Shown in pieces: positions 29,501 through 36,722 of a stretch of DNA of 64,000 nt. Where the stretch lies: positions 62,001 through 126,000 of the forward strand of contig NZ_PVBM01000014.1 in assembly GCF_002968575.1 (NCBI RefSeq), read 5' to 3'. Position 1 is the first letter of the stretch, and each line of letters opens with the position of its first letter. The notes below the pieces were generated by a model, which was not told the DNA's origin, ran no database searches, and saw only the letters and a program-made list of their open reading frames with translations. The stretch comes from Neorhizobium huautlense. GTDB lineage: Bacteria; Pseudomonadota; Alphaproteobacteria; Rhizobiales; Rhizobiaceae. The translations under genes were made by a program, and so were the position numbers.

Positions 29501-30060
29501 GAGCAAGCTGTCTGCACATTCACACTCGGGCCGCGTAAATCAAAGGTGAAGGATGCCCGCGTGGCGAGAAAATCCTTGTCGTTGCCCGTATGGCGCAGCA
29601 GGAACATGCCGACCTGATCGACAAGGTTGCGATTGCTGCAGACGTTGAAGAAGAAATAGCTACCCATGCCACAACCGGCAAAAATGCCGACCGGACCGGA
29701 GTGGGCATGCGGGGTGGGGGTCCGGCCGGCATCCTCCATGGCCTCCCAGGCGCATTCCAGAAACTGGCGATGCTGAGGGTCCATGATAGCGGCTTCCTTC
29801 GGATTCAGACCGAAGAATTCTGCATCGAACATTTCCATGTCGGGAAGCTCGGCGCCGCGGGGCACGTAGTTGGGATGATGGATGCGCCCGGGATCTTCTC
29901 CGGCGGCTACCAGTTCTTCCGGTGAGTACGTGCGGATGGATTCCACTCCACCTCGCAGGTTCTTCCAGAACTCATCTACATTTCGGGCGCCCGGTACTCT
30001 CAAAGCCATGCCGACAATTGCTATATCGCCAGCTGAGATCTGGTTGGCCCCTTCAAGCAT
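23515..30060 (-). CDS. type I polyketide synthase, KS-AT-KR-DH-ACP-TE
   Basis: A 2181-residue single module. KS (10-440): Cys186 in TACSTSL, His322 in HGTGT, His362 in NIGH. AT (545-840): Ser639 in GHSMG; the specificity segment reads INIAAHS, neither the classic HAFH (malonyl) nor YASH (methylmalonyl). KR (about 915-1385): Ser1333/1334 and Tyr1347 (DYVAAN) are present, but the NADPH glycine loop reads SGGLSEIA. DH (1425-1690): His1436 in EHRLVSGQAVMPG, Asp1609. ACP: Ser1822 in DVGGHSL. TE (1890-2150): Ser1970 in GYSGGG, His2130. KR precedes DH, unlike the usual DH-KR order. GGGGTGGGGCG precedes the ATG. It likely extends the divergent NRPS product by one unit and releases it. Confidence 0.95.
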   Translation of the reverse strand: MLEGANQISAGDIAIVGMALRVPGARNVDEFWKNLRGGVESIRTYSPEELVAAGEDPGRIHHPNYVPRGAELPDMEMFDAEFFGLNPKEAAIMDPQHRQFLECAWEAMEDAGRTPTPHAHSGPVGIFAGCGMGSYFFFNVCSNRNLVDQVGMFLLRHTGNDKDFLATRASFTFDLRGPSVNVQTACSTSLVATHYACQSLISGECDMALAGGVTIEFPHRHGYLFQEGEILSPDGHCRAFDHRAAGTVFGSGVGVVVLRRLSDALRDGDVIHAVIKGTAVNNDGNSKAGYLAPSVSGQAEAVLEAHGLAGVGAETIQYVECHGTGTFLGDPIEIEALTAAFRQSTDKTGFCHVGSVKSNIGHLDTAAGVVGLIKAVLAIKHGEIPPTLGFERPNPSIDFERSPFRVNSKLLKWPQISGSRRAAVNSLGVGGTNAHAILEQAPCRYLPASETVGSQADDADPLLLFLSARQRKTLDAMTERLASTISSQPDISLDDVSYTLRHGRRHFDHRMVLAVRNRQDAITALSNAASRGFVHQHVPAQSGTVFLFPGGGVQYVGMAKRLYSEDPKFRSTVDEGLSYLPTDVAARIRKTWLVEGSSAAAEAFLRPSLQLPAILIAEIGLARLWMGWGVKPQALIGHSMGENAAACVAGVMSFQDAVHLVHLRGQLFETIRPSGMLSVPIDRERLAELLPPSLDVASINAPSLCVVSGLNEDLEAFRETLAKQGIDATRVPINIAAHSRLVDPILKPFETFLRSIALRAPTIPILSNRTGLPLSAEEATDPMYWVGHLRSTVHFADGLATLSADPGLVYIEVGPGRVLSSLTKAQGSVPANQVINSLPHPDENTDDRLYFLSAVGRAWAVGIEVDIDRIWEGRSPRRVRLPTYPFQHRRFFIDRAAVSNNQQAAESILSKEPDIERWGYRPAWKRTLADYEPGNEKDCQSWLFFLDEGGFGLRLVERLRSEGHRVVTVSLGDAFVRHGSEAYMLCPEFGRSGYDALIAGLAADKNLPTSIVHMWLLTQQETFRSGSNFFHRNQECGFDSLLHLAQALGEAGGTADVHFTLVTNGMHQVGDEPLPYPEKATILGPGLVMPKEMAGVTVKVIDVDLPRDGGEGKTGFFSRRKGKGSGQGMLGESSLVEQLWEDLHAKPGSELVAYRNGRRWTQIHQRMSLREIAPEGTKLRRHGVYFVSGGLSEIALALAGKLASQFQARLVLVGRIALPPREEWDFYERTHGHDNIRRAVSAIRTMEEKGAEVLYLQGDVGNPEQMAQAVEMSLVRFGEINGVFHAAGTVDDGLIQTKTRESIDRVLTPKVLGTTVLDAVFEHVKLDFFLMFSSTSTDVVRAGQVDYVAANAYLNAFAQSRSRRTDRATIALHWGVWNEVGLAARALGLAVDQDRVRPVAGPASGPFFQHWAEDETGTPWLEATIGPQTEWMLNEHRLVSGQAVMPGTGYLELIAQAAREYGLPLQADMEDLVFLKPLVFADGDTKTLRVRLEPVGERFRVAIVAGPAEGGETALFVKHAEATLTPREVQESRVVDLPALALSFGERRVAVGDETLRAVQENHIRFGPRWAVLHSVAIHKREALAELRLDSCFAEDLTKGMVLHPALLDIATGFALELAAGYAAAAGLWAPAAYGRIALYKPLPAEIISHVRLSDSSDLGEGYAAFDVMIMDRLGNLVFEAERFVMRRLESDVALGISHPEVPTASHKKHATPSPALLKLGTQVRNGILPEEGFTALLRALGTSEPQPIISSIDLELLRNWVAATAEPAAPTGDNFERPDLDSEFVAPRNPIEETLAGYWRELLGIARIGIHDGFFDVGGHSLIAVRLFRMIKKEYGLDLPISMLFEAPTIAQCAERIAAERPQGNETVRPETKAAEVSRSKPLHLVLMNPGRNAEAAPLFICAGMFGNILNLRHLAMCMGADRPVYGLQARGLYGDNEPHLTFEEMAADYIAEIKTVQPHGPYLLAGYSGGGIAAYEIARQLVEAGEQVAHVVMLDTPQPREPELAFLDRVVMKMQDIRRHKRNYLGKYLRDRRRSRAENLARQEAERQVGTTEHFNNEKIEMAFRRAAFQYQVKPYAGSVTLFRPKPAVFYRLSGGRCLRENRAILLPDNGWSEHVGALRVSEVPGDHDSMVLDPYVRVLAERMRAVVADAAANSGIRTDASHARDGERVEPQQVIELA

Positions 30061-30371
30061 CGATAACGCCCCACCCCGGATGAACGCGGCCCGAGGATGT
30101 CATGTGCAATGACCCATGGGCTATGTTCCACTTCCCTTCAAAAAATGTCCGCGAGCGTCCACTCGCCATGTTCAGTGTGCTGCCAGCGCTGACGCAATCG
30201 CAATTACGTCTTTGGGAGCCGGCATCATTCAAAAGACGGAGGTGCCGATGCCCCCTGCAATTCAAGCTTAGTCGCGATCATCCGGATGGCTGGCCCGGCG
30301 CATGTTGAAATTTGTACCGCCCCCCGGTTCTATCGGAGTTCCTTCGACACAACAGAACGGGGATGAGCTTC
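30061..30371. promoter_or_regulatory. divergent control region between PKS and NRPS genes
   Basis: This ~311-base region separates the two synthase genes and should carry both promoters. It holds two imperfect operators by symmetry: GCGAG-N6-CTCGC (30151-30166) and CGTCTTT (30207-30213) with AAAGACG (30232-30238), spacer 18. A single regulator acting here could switch both genes. No coding sequence is supported. Confidence 0.45.
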
Positions 30372-33300
30372 ATGGGCGAGTTAACATGTGTTCTGATCGG
30401 TGACGGGTCGTTGCTCGTCCAATGCGCCGAGATCCTTAAGGCGCGCGGGCACAGGGTTCAGGCAGTCGTCACATCAAGCGGACCGGTCAGACGATGGGCC
30501 GAGGTTGAGGAGATTTTCGCTGTCAGCCTCCAAAGCGACTACGCCTCCAGCCTCGCCGATATCTCGTACGACTGGCTTTTCAGCATTGCCAATCTGACCA
30601 TTGTTCCTCGTCCGGTTTGGCAACACGCCCGCTGCGGTGCCGCGAACTTCCATGATGGCCTGCTGCCCCAGATGGCAGGGCTCAACACGCCCGCCTGGGC
30701 GATTTTGGAAGGTCACGACCATCACGGCGTCACCTGGCATGCGATCAATGAAGGGATCGACGAGGGCGATATCTATGCCCAGCAGGGCTTCGATATATCC
30801 GGCAACGACACCGCGCTGACACTGAATACCAAGTGTTTCGAAGCCGGCATCGCAACTTTTTCCACGATGCTCGATGCAATCGAGCGAGGCGTCTTGGCAC
30901 CGCGCCGGCAGGATTTCGGCACCCGCGTCTATTATGAACGCCTCAAGCGCCCGGCTGGCGCTGCAACCCTTGATTTTTCTTCGTCCGCAAAGGCCCTTTC
31001 CCGCCTCGTGCGGGGTTTGGACTTCGGAAGCGGATATCTGAATCCACTCGCCACGCCTAAGGTTCGTCTCGGTGACGAGGTCTTCACCGTCGCCCATTTC
31101 CGCGTGCTCGAAGGAGAGATGAACGGTGAGCCCGGGCTTGTCATGTCGGTCGGCGCGCACGGTGTCACGGTGGGAACCGGCGACGTACCCGTCCTGCTGG
31201 AAGGATTCCGGAAAACCGCCGCAGACAGAATTGCGCTTTCCTCAGTCTTACGCCCCGGCGATCGGTTACTTGTTCCCGGAGAACCGGAAACGATCGCGCT
31301 CTCGGAGACAGTGGCGGATCTCTCGCGGCATGAAGGCTTCTTTCGCCGGGCGCTTGAAACATCAATCGACCTCTCCCTGCCCCAGATCAAGGCATCGGAG
31401 CAGGCGCCCGATATTCGCTTAAAGTCCCTCTCTTTTCCGATTGGGCTTGCGAGGAATGAACGGGTGGCAATCCTCCTGGCCTTCCTGGCGCGTTTTTCGG
31501 GACAGCCGGCTTTCGATGTCGCTTATCAGGATGATGGTCTCGCGGATCTCTCAAAACGCCATCCCGGCTATTTCGCCCAGTCAGTGCCGTTGCATATCGA
31601 TACTGCGGGCCACCGGGCAACCGATGACTTGGCGGGAGAGCTCGATCGAAAACTGGCCGAAATCGGTAAACGCAAGGGTTACTGCCGTGACCTTCCCGAT
31701 CGTTATCCAGGCATTGTCCCCCCGGACCTAACGATTGGTATCAGGAACACAACCGATCCAAGCCAGGGCGGAGCGATATCGGGGTGTGCCCTGACTTTTT
31801 GCCTGCGCGAGAACGGCACCGATCTTCACTACGATCGGACGCGCATCGACGACCGGCAAGTGGAGGATCTGGCAAAGGCCCTGCACGTTTTGGCCGACGC
31901 CTTCAAGACCGGCGCAATACTGCAGGATCTGCCTTTGATGTCGGATGAAGACGCGAAGATCATCCTCTACGACTGGAACAAGACGGAGCGGGAATACGAA
32001 ACGACAGCCTGTGTCCACGAACTCATCGAACGTCAGGTCGAGCGCACGCCCGGCGCGGAAGCTATTGCGTTTCGCGGCCGCACGCTGACCTATCGTGAAA
32101 TGGACGAGCGCGCGAACCGGATTGCGCAGGCACTCATTGCGCAGGGCGTTGGGCCGGATATCAGCGTCGGTCTTTATCTGCCGCGATCCGTGGACCTCGT
32201 TGTCGGCGCTCTGGCCATCATGAAGGCCGGGGGTGCCTATATTCCTCTCGATCCGCATTTTCCAGCTGACCGGCTGGCATTCATGATCAAGGATAGCGGT
32301 GCGAAGCTCGTCCTGACGGAACGGAGCCTGGCAAAGTCGCCAATTCTCGCCGAGGCCAGCTTTCTCTGCGTCGACGACATTCTCAGAAGCAAGGCATCTG
32401 CGGAACGTCCGACGAGTGGAGTTGCTTCAAACAATCTCGCCTATGTCATCTATACCTCAGGTTCGACCGGCCTGCCGAAAGGCGTGATGATCGAACATCG
32501 AAACGTCGTCAATTTCTTCATAGGTATGGACGAACGGGTTCCGCGTGAGACGGACAGGCAGAATGTCTGGCTCGCCGTCACCAGCCTTTCTTTCGACATC
32601 TCCGTGCTGGAGCTTTTCTGGACCCTTGCGCGCGGCTTCAAGGTGGTGATCCATTCGTCCGAGGTGATCGAGGCCAAGGCGCGAGGCGCAACCGTTTCGG
32701 GAAGAACCGCCGATCTCGATTTTGGCCTGTTCTATTGGGGGAACGATGGCGGAGCCGGCCCCGAAAAATACCGGCTACTCCTCGAGGGAGCAAAATTTGC
32801 CGATGCCAACGGCTTTAATTCCATTTGGACGCCGGAACGGCATTTCCACGCATTCGGCGGCCCTTATCCGAACCCTGCCGTGACCGGCGCGGCCGTCGCC
32901 GCTGTCACCAAAAATCTTTCGATCCGCGCCGGCAGCTGCGTCTTGCCGCTTCATCACCCCGTGCGTGTGGCCGAGGAATGGGCCATCATCGACAATCTCA
33001 GCAATGGCCGGGTCGCTCTTGCCTTCGCCTCGGGCTGGATGCCGGAAGATTTCGTGCTGCGGCCGGAAAATGCCCCTCCGAAGAACAAGGCAAGCCTGAT
33101 GCGCGACATCGAAACCGTCCGCAAATTGTGGCGGGGCGACAAGGTGGATTTTGACTTCGGCGGCGGCATGGCGGGCGTCGTTACCCAACCCCGGCCCGTT
33201 CAAAAGGAACTCCCCGTCTGGCTGACGACGGCCGGCAACCCGGAAACCTATCGGGAGGCTGCGAGGCTCGGCGCCAACGTTTTGACGCACCTGCTCGGGC

Positions 33301-34982
33301 AGTCGGTCGAGGAACTGGCCGAGAAGATCCGGATATACAGGGAGACGCTTGTCGAGGTCGGACGCAATCCGAGCCACTACAAGGTGACGCTGATGCTTCA
33401 CACGCTTCTCGGAAACGAGCGGGAAGAGGTACGGGAGTTGGCCCGCGGTCCGATGAAAGACTATCTGCGCAGTGCTGCCGCTCTGATCAAGCAATACGCA
33501 TGGGCATTCCCGGCCTTCAAGAAACCGCAGGGCGTCGCCCAGCCGATGGACATCGATCTGCAGTCGCTCGCCCCGGATGAGATGGACGCCATCCTGGAAT
33601 TTGCTTTCCTTCGTTATTTTGAAGACAGCGGCCTCTTCGGAACCGTCGAGGACGCACTGGAACGATTGGCGGAGGTCGGCGCAATTGGCGTCGACGAGAT
33701 CGCCTGCCTCATCGATTTCGGCCTGCCTGATGAGACCGTTCTGGGACGGCTTTCGTTACTGTCGGAAGTTGTGAAAGCCAGCAAGAAACCTGCAGGCGAT
33801 GACCCCGTCGAGAGCTTCGCCGAGGCGATCCGCAAGCACAGAGTTACGCATCTGCAGTGCACACCGTCGATGGCGCGTATGTTCATGATGGTCGATGAAG
33901 ACCGGGCAGCGCTGAGTGACATCAGCCACGTCTTCTTGGGCGGCGAAGCGTTGCAGGGGTCGCTTCTCGCGGCCCTGGGAACGGTCACGGATGCAACCAT
34001 TGAAAACATGTACGGCCCGACGGAGACTACTATATGGTCCTCGACATTTACCGCCGGGCCCGCAACAGGCATCGTTCCCATCGGCCGTGCGATTGCTAAC
34101 ACCCAACTCTACGTCCTCGATGGCGCGCTGAGGCCGGTTCCGCCGGGTGATATCGGCGAGCTTTATATCGGCGGCGACGGCGTCGCGAGGGGATACTTAA
34201 ACCGCGAGCAGCTGACCAACGAGCGCTTCCTAGCAAACCCCTTTGCGGAAGGCCGGATATACCGGACGGGCGATCTTGCCCGTTTCGACCGAGATGGGAC
34301 CCTCCACTTCCTCGGTCGAACGGATCACCAGGTCAAGATTCGCGGTCACCGCATCGAACTCGGCGAGATCGAAGCCCGGATTGCGACATTCCCAGGCATC
34401 CGGGAAACCGTCGTCGTGGCCCGCAAGGACACTCCAGGCGATGTTCGCCTTGTCGCTTACATCAGAACCGACGGAGAAGAAGTCTGCGGACAGAGTTTGC
34501 GGGCTCATGTTGCGGAAGCGCTGCCCGATGTGATGGTTCCCTCGCATGTCGTCACGATGGAGGCGTTTCCGCTGACGCCAAACGCCAAAGTAGATCGCAA
34601 CAGGCTACCTCCCCCCGTGGAAAAGGTTTCCTCGCCCGTCGTCACGTTCATCGAGCCGTCCAACAACCTGCAGCGCGAGATCAGCGAAGTGTTCGGCCGG
34701 GCCCTCGGCCTGGAGAAGGTCGGCATATTCGATAACTTCTTTGCTCTGGGCGGGCATTCGCTTCTCGCGGTACAGGTGCATCGGGAGATGAAGGCCAGGC
34801 TCGCGCCGGACCTGACGATTACCGACCTCTTCCGTTTCCCGACGGTCGCCCTCCTGGCCGAGCACATCTCCGGCAAAGGGAAAGCTCAATCGCAATTGAG
34901 CAAGGTGGCCGAACGAGCCGCACTGCGCAGAAACATGATCGACCGGCGCCTTACCGTGGTCGGCGCGGACACGAAAGTCTAG
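30372..34982 (+). CDS. NRPS with formyltransferase and inserted luciferase-like monooxygenase
   Basis: A 1536-residue protein of the MupA/Atu3671 type. Domains (from this start): formyltransferase (1-~300) with Asn92, His94 and Asp130 of the Fmt-type active site (NFHDGLLP, TWHAINEGID); a C-half condensation-like segment (~325-525) without HHxxxDG; adenylation part 1 (~545-775: YTSGSTGLPKG, SFDISVLEL); an FMN/F420-type luciferase-like monooxygenase (~780-1135: LDFGLFYWGNDGG, SIWTPERHFH, LAFASGWMPEDF); adenylation part 2 (YGPTET, YRTGDLAR, Lys1406 in TPNAKVDRN); carrier Ser1463 in LGGHSL. It probably loads one amino acid, which is formylated and/or oxidised. Start 30372 has GGGG at 9 bases; 30363 is an alternative, and an upstream TTG at 30312 is unlikely. 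Confidence 0.93.
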   Translation: MGELTCVLIGDGSLLVQCAEILKARGHRVQAVVTSSGPVRRWAEVEEIFAVSLQSDYASSLADISYDWLFSIANLTIVPRPVWQHARCGAANFHDGLLPQMAGLNTPAWAILEGHDHHGVTWHAINEGIDEGDIYAQQGFDISGNDTALTLNTKCFEAGIATFSTMLDAIERGVLAPRRQDFGTRVYYERLKRPAGAATLDFSSSAKALSRLVRGLDFGSGYLNPLATPKVRLGDEVFTVAHFRVLEGEMNGEPGLVMSVGAHGVTVGTGDVPVLLEGFRKTAADRIALSSVLRPGDRLLVPGEPETIALSETVADLSRHEGFFRRALETSIDLSLPQIKASEQAPDIRLKSLSFPIGLARNERVAILLAFLARFSGQPAFDVAYQDDGLADLSKRHPGYFAQSVPLHIDTAGHRATDDLAGELDRKLAEIGKRKGYCRDLPDRYPGIVPPDLTIGIRNTTDPSQGGAISGCALTFCLRENGTDLHYDRTRIDDRQVEDLAKALHVLADAFKTGAILQDLPLMSDEDAKIILYDWNKTEREYETTACVHELIERQVERTPGAEAIAFRGRTLTYREMDERANRIAQALIAQGVGPDISVGLYLPRSVDLVVGALAIMKAGGAYIPLDPHFPADRLAFMIKDSGAKLVLTERSLAKSPILAEASFLCVDDILRSKASAERPTSGVASNNLAYVIYTSGSTGLPKGVMIEHRNVVNFFIGMDERVPRETDRQNVWLAVTSLSFDISVLELFWTLARGFKVVIHSSEVIEAKARGATVSGRTADLDFGLFYWGNDGGAGPEKYRLLLEGAKFADANGFNSIWTPERHFHAFGGPYPNPAVTGAAVAAVTKNLSIRAGSCVLPLHHPVRVAEEWAIIDNLSNGRVALAFASGWMPEDFVLRPENAPPKNKASLMRDIETVRKLWRGDKVDFDFGGGMAGVVTQPRPVQKELPVWLTTAGNPETYREAARLGANVLTHLLGQSVEELAEKIRIYRETLVEVGRNPSHYKVTLMLHTLLGNEREEVRELARGPMKDYLRSAAALIKQYAWAFPAFKKPQGVAQPMDIDLQSLAPDEMDAILEFAFLRYFEDSGLFGTVEDALERLAEVGAIGVDEIACLIDFGLPDETVLGRLSLLSEVVKASKKPAGDDPVESFAEAIRKHRVTHLQCTPSMARMFMMVDEDRAALSDISHVFLGGEALQGSLLAALGTVTDATIENMYGPTETTIWSSTFTAGPATGIVPIGRAIANTQLYVLDGALRPVPPGDIGELYIGGDGVARGYLNREQLTNERFLANPFAEGRIYRTGDLARFDRDGTLHFLGRTDHQVKIRGHRIELGEIEARIATFPGIRETVVVARKDTPGDVRLVAYIRTDGEEVCGQSLRAHVAEALPDVMVPSHVVTMEAFPLTPNAKVDRNRLPPPVEKVSSPVVTFIEPSNNLQREISEVFGRALGLEKVGIFDNFFALGGHSLLAVQVHREMKARLAPDLTITDLFRFPTVALLAEHISGKGKAQSQLSKVAERAALRRNMIDRRLTVVGADTKV

Positions 34983-34984
34983 CG

Positions 34985-35635
34985 ATGCTGCTCAAAGGCA
35001 TATTTGATGCTTCTGTCTCGGTAGCGGAATCGACTCTCAGCGAAGACACCGCAACGCTTTATCCGGAAGAGCGGCTGGCAATGGTCGGCGCGTTCAAACG
35101 TCGGCTGCGGGAATTTACCGCCGGCCGTTCCTGCGCCCGAGAGGCCATGAGACAATTGGGACTGCCCGAAATGGCGATACCCATCGGGCCCGATCGCGCG
35201 CCGATCTGGCCGCTCGGCATTACCGGAAGCATCAGCCACTCGTCGACCCGGTGCGCCGCCGCCGTCGCGCGGCATTCGGATGGCATCAAGGCCGTCGGTC
35301 TGGACGTGGAAGAGGAAACACCGCTTGATGATTTTTTTGCAGAGGAGATTTGTACATCACGCGAGCGCGATTGGCTGGATCAGCAACCCTCGAGCAAACG
35401 CGGCAAGCTGCTGAAAGCAATTTTCAGTGCAAAAGAATGCACCTATAAATGTCAGTATCAGCTTACAAGAAGGATGTTCGGGTTTGAGGCGGTGCACATA
35501 GAACTAAGCCTCGCAGAGGAGGCATTTGCAGCATATTTCGACCACGAGGTTCCGCCTTTCCGGCTCGCCGATCGCCTGCGCGGAAGCATCAGATTCCATG
35601 AGGGCCACGTCGTCGCCGGCATGATTGTCCGTTAG
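34985..35635 (+). CDS. 4'-phosphopantetheinyl transferase (EntD-like)
   Basis: A 216-residue enzyme that transfers phosphopantetheine from CoA to the Ser of carrier domains. Motifs: GITGSISHSS, AVGLDVEEE (Asp107, Glu109, Mg binding) and FSAKECTYKCQY (147-158, the WxxKEAxxK equivalent). It starts 2 bases after the NRPS stop, so it is translated with it and very likely activates the NRPS and PKS carriers, and possibly the free acyl carrier protein at 42.6 kb. It ends 5 bases from the convergent WecG-like gene. Confidence 0.95.
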   Translation: MLLKGIFDASVSVAESTLSEDTATLYPEERLAMVGAFKRRLREFTAGRSCAREAMRQLGLPEMAIPIGPDRAPIWPLGITGSISHSSTRCAAAVARHSDGIKAVGLDVEEETPLDDFFAEEICTSRERDWLDQQPSSKRGKLLKAIFSAKECTYKCQYQLTRRMFGFEAVHIELSLAEEAFAAYFDHEVPPFRLADRLRGSIRFHEGHVVAGMIVR

Positions 35636-35640
35636 CCGCC

Positions 35641-36441
35641 TCAGTACGGACCAAGCCGCGGCCCTCGTCCAGTCACCTCATGATAGAAAAGAGTTACCAG
35701 CGGCAGAACTGCGTGGGCATATCTCCGCCACAACCTCTTTGGATCGGTCGTAAGTCTGTGCAGCCATTCGAGGCCGAGATGCTGCATCCAGATCGGCGCC
35801 CGTTTTTTTGTCCCGACGAGAAACTCCAGAGATGCGCCGACGCATAGTCCGATGCCCCGCGCGTCTGGATGACGCGACAGTTCATAAGCTATCTTCTCCG
35901 CCTGGGGAGAACCGATTGCGATAAAGACAAACCGTGCTTCGGCGCGAGCGGCAAAATCGACGCACGCTTGCAGAGCATCCTCATTGTTCCACAGCCCCTG
36001 GGGCGGCAGATGAGCACGAAACCTTACTTTGGGATACCGGAGACGAATGTCGCGCACGACGGCGTCATCGGAAGCTATCAGCGTTATCAAGTCGCCATCT
36101 CGAATAACCGAGTTGAAGATGCTCGCTGTAAGATCGGATCCGGTAACGACAGGCAATCTCAGGAAAAGCAACCGTGCAAGTCCGGCGATTGGGCGGCTAT
36201 CGCAGACCGAAAGCCACGCCTGCTGGTAATAACGCCTGATTTGCGCATTTCCTCGCAGTCGAACCACATGATCGACGTTGGGTGTCACAACGTAGCGAAA
36301 CCCTGTTTCCGGCCCGCTGTTGGCTACAAAGTCCAACACAGCAGCAGGCGTCATAAGATCGAACGGGGCGCCTAGAAAGCTACGCCTGCCGCTCCTGGCA
36401 GGACGCTGCATTTCATATGGCGCTGCTTCAATAACAGCCAT
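35641..36441 (-). CDS. WecG/TagA/CpsF-family glycosyltransferase (GT26)
   Basis: A 266-residue enzyme of the GT26 family, which adds a second sugar (such as ManNAc or a uronic acid type) to a lipid-linked sugar. Family marks: YVVTPNVDHVVRLRGN (catalytic Asp in TPNVDH), AWLSVCDSRPIAGLARLL, VFIAIGSPQAEKIAYEL and the C-terminal GLEWLHRLTTDPKRLWRRY. No helices; it acts on the inner membrane face. It is divergent from the GT2 gene at 36723 with a 281-base shared upstream region. Confidence 0.92.
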   Translation of the reverse strand: MAVIEAAPYEMQRPARSGRRSFLGAPFDLMTPAAVLDFVANSGPETGFRYVVTPNVDHVVRLRGNAQIRRYYQQAWLSVCDSRPIAGLARLLFLRLPVVTGSDLTASIFNSVIRDGDLITLIASDDAVVRDIRLRYPKVRFRAHLPPQGLWNNEDALQACVDFAARAEARFVFIAIGSPQAEKIAYELSRHPDARGIGLCVGASLEFLVGTKKRAPIWMQHLGLEWLHRLTTDPKRLWRRYAHAVLPLVTLFYHEVTGRGPRLGPY

Positions 36442-36484
36442 GAATCTAGCCCCCTCTAACGCTCAGCTCCACACAGACCATCAG

Positions 36485-36505
36485 CCAACCGGACTAGTCC
36501 GTTGG
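36485..36505. promoter_or_regulatory. palindrome in the WecG/GT2 divergent region
   Basis: CGGACTAGTCCG (36490-36501) is a perfect 12-bp palindrome flanked by CCAA and TTGG (one extra C on the left), 44 bases upstream of the WecG-like start. It is a candidate operator for both genes. AT-rich sequence follows (36508-36545), suitable for promoters. Confidence 0.4.
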
Positions 36506-36572
36506 ATCTAAATACTTGGTTTTATTTGATAAATAGTATCTTCTACGGCCATGAAGGCTCAATTGGCCCAAT

Positions 36573-36590
36573 CCCATCAAATGGGTGTAG
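36573..36590 (+). promoter_or_regulatory. candidate C-run/AAA/G-run box upstream of GT2 gene
   Basis: CCCATCAAATGGGTGTAG (arms CCCAT/ATGGG) lies 133 bases before the GT2 start at 36723. It resembles the sites at 17767-17782 and 53875-53888. Short reading frames across this stretch have no ribosome site or family match, so it is left as non-coding. Confidence 0.3.
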
Positions 36591-36722
36591 GACCGCTGCG
36601 AGCCTTGTCTGCAAGCCTAAAAAGGATGAGGCCGCTTTCGTTCAAACGTCGTAGTCCGGACGAACTCACGCGTTGCGCCTTTGGATTATTATGGCTTCGA
36701 GATGCCAGCGGGGGGCGAAGCC

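Noticed and set aside
23515..35635. Siderophore gene cluster
   Set aside because: The NRPS class also occurs in an Agrobacterium siderophore cluster, but no TonB receptor, iron transporter, iron-box or chelating-group gene is present here.
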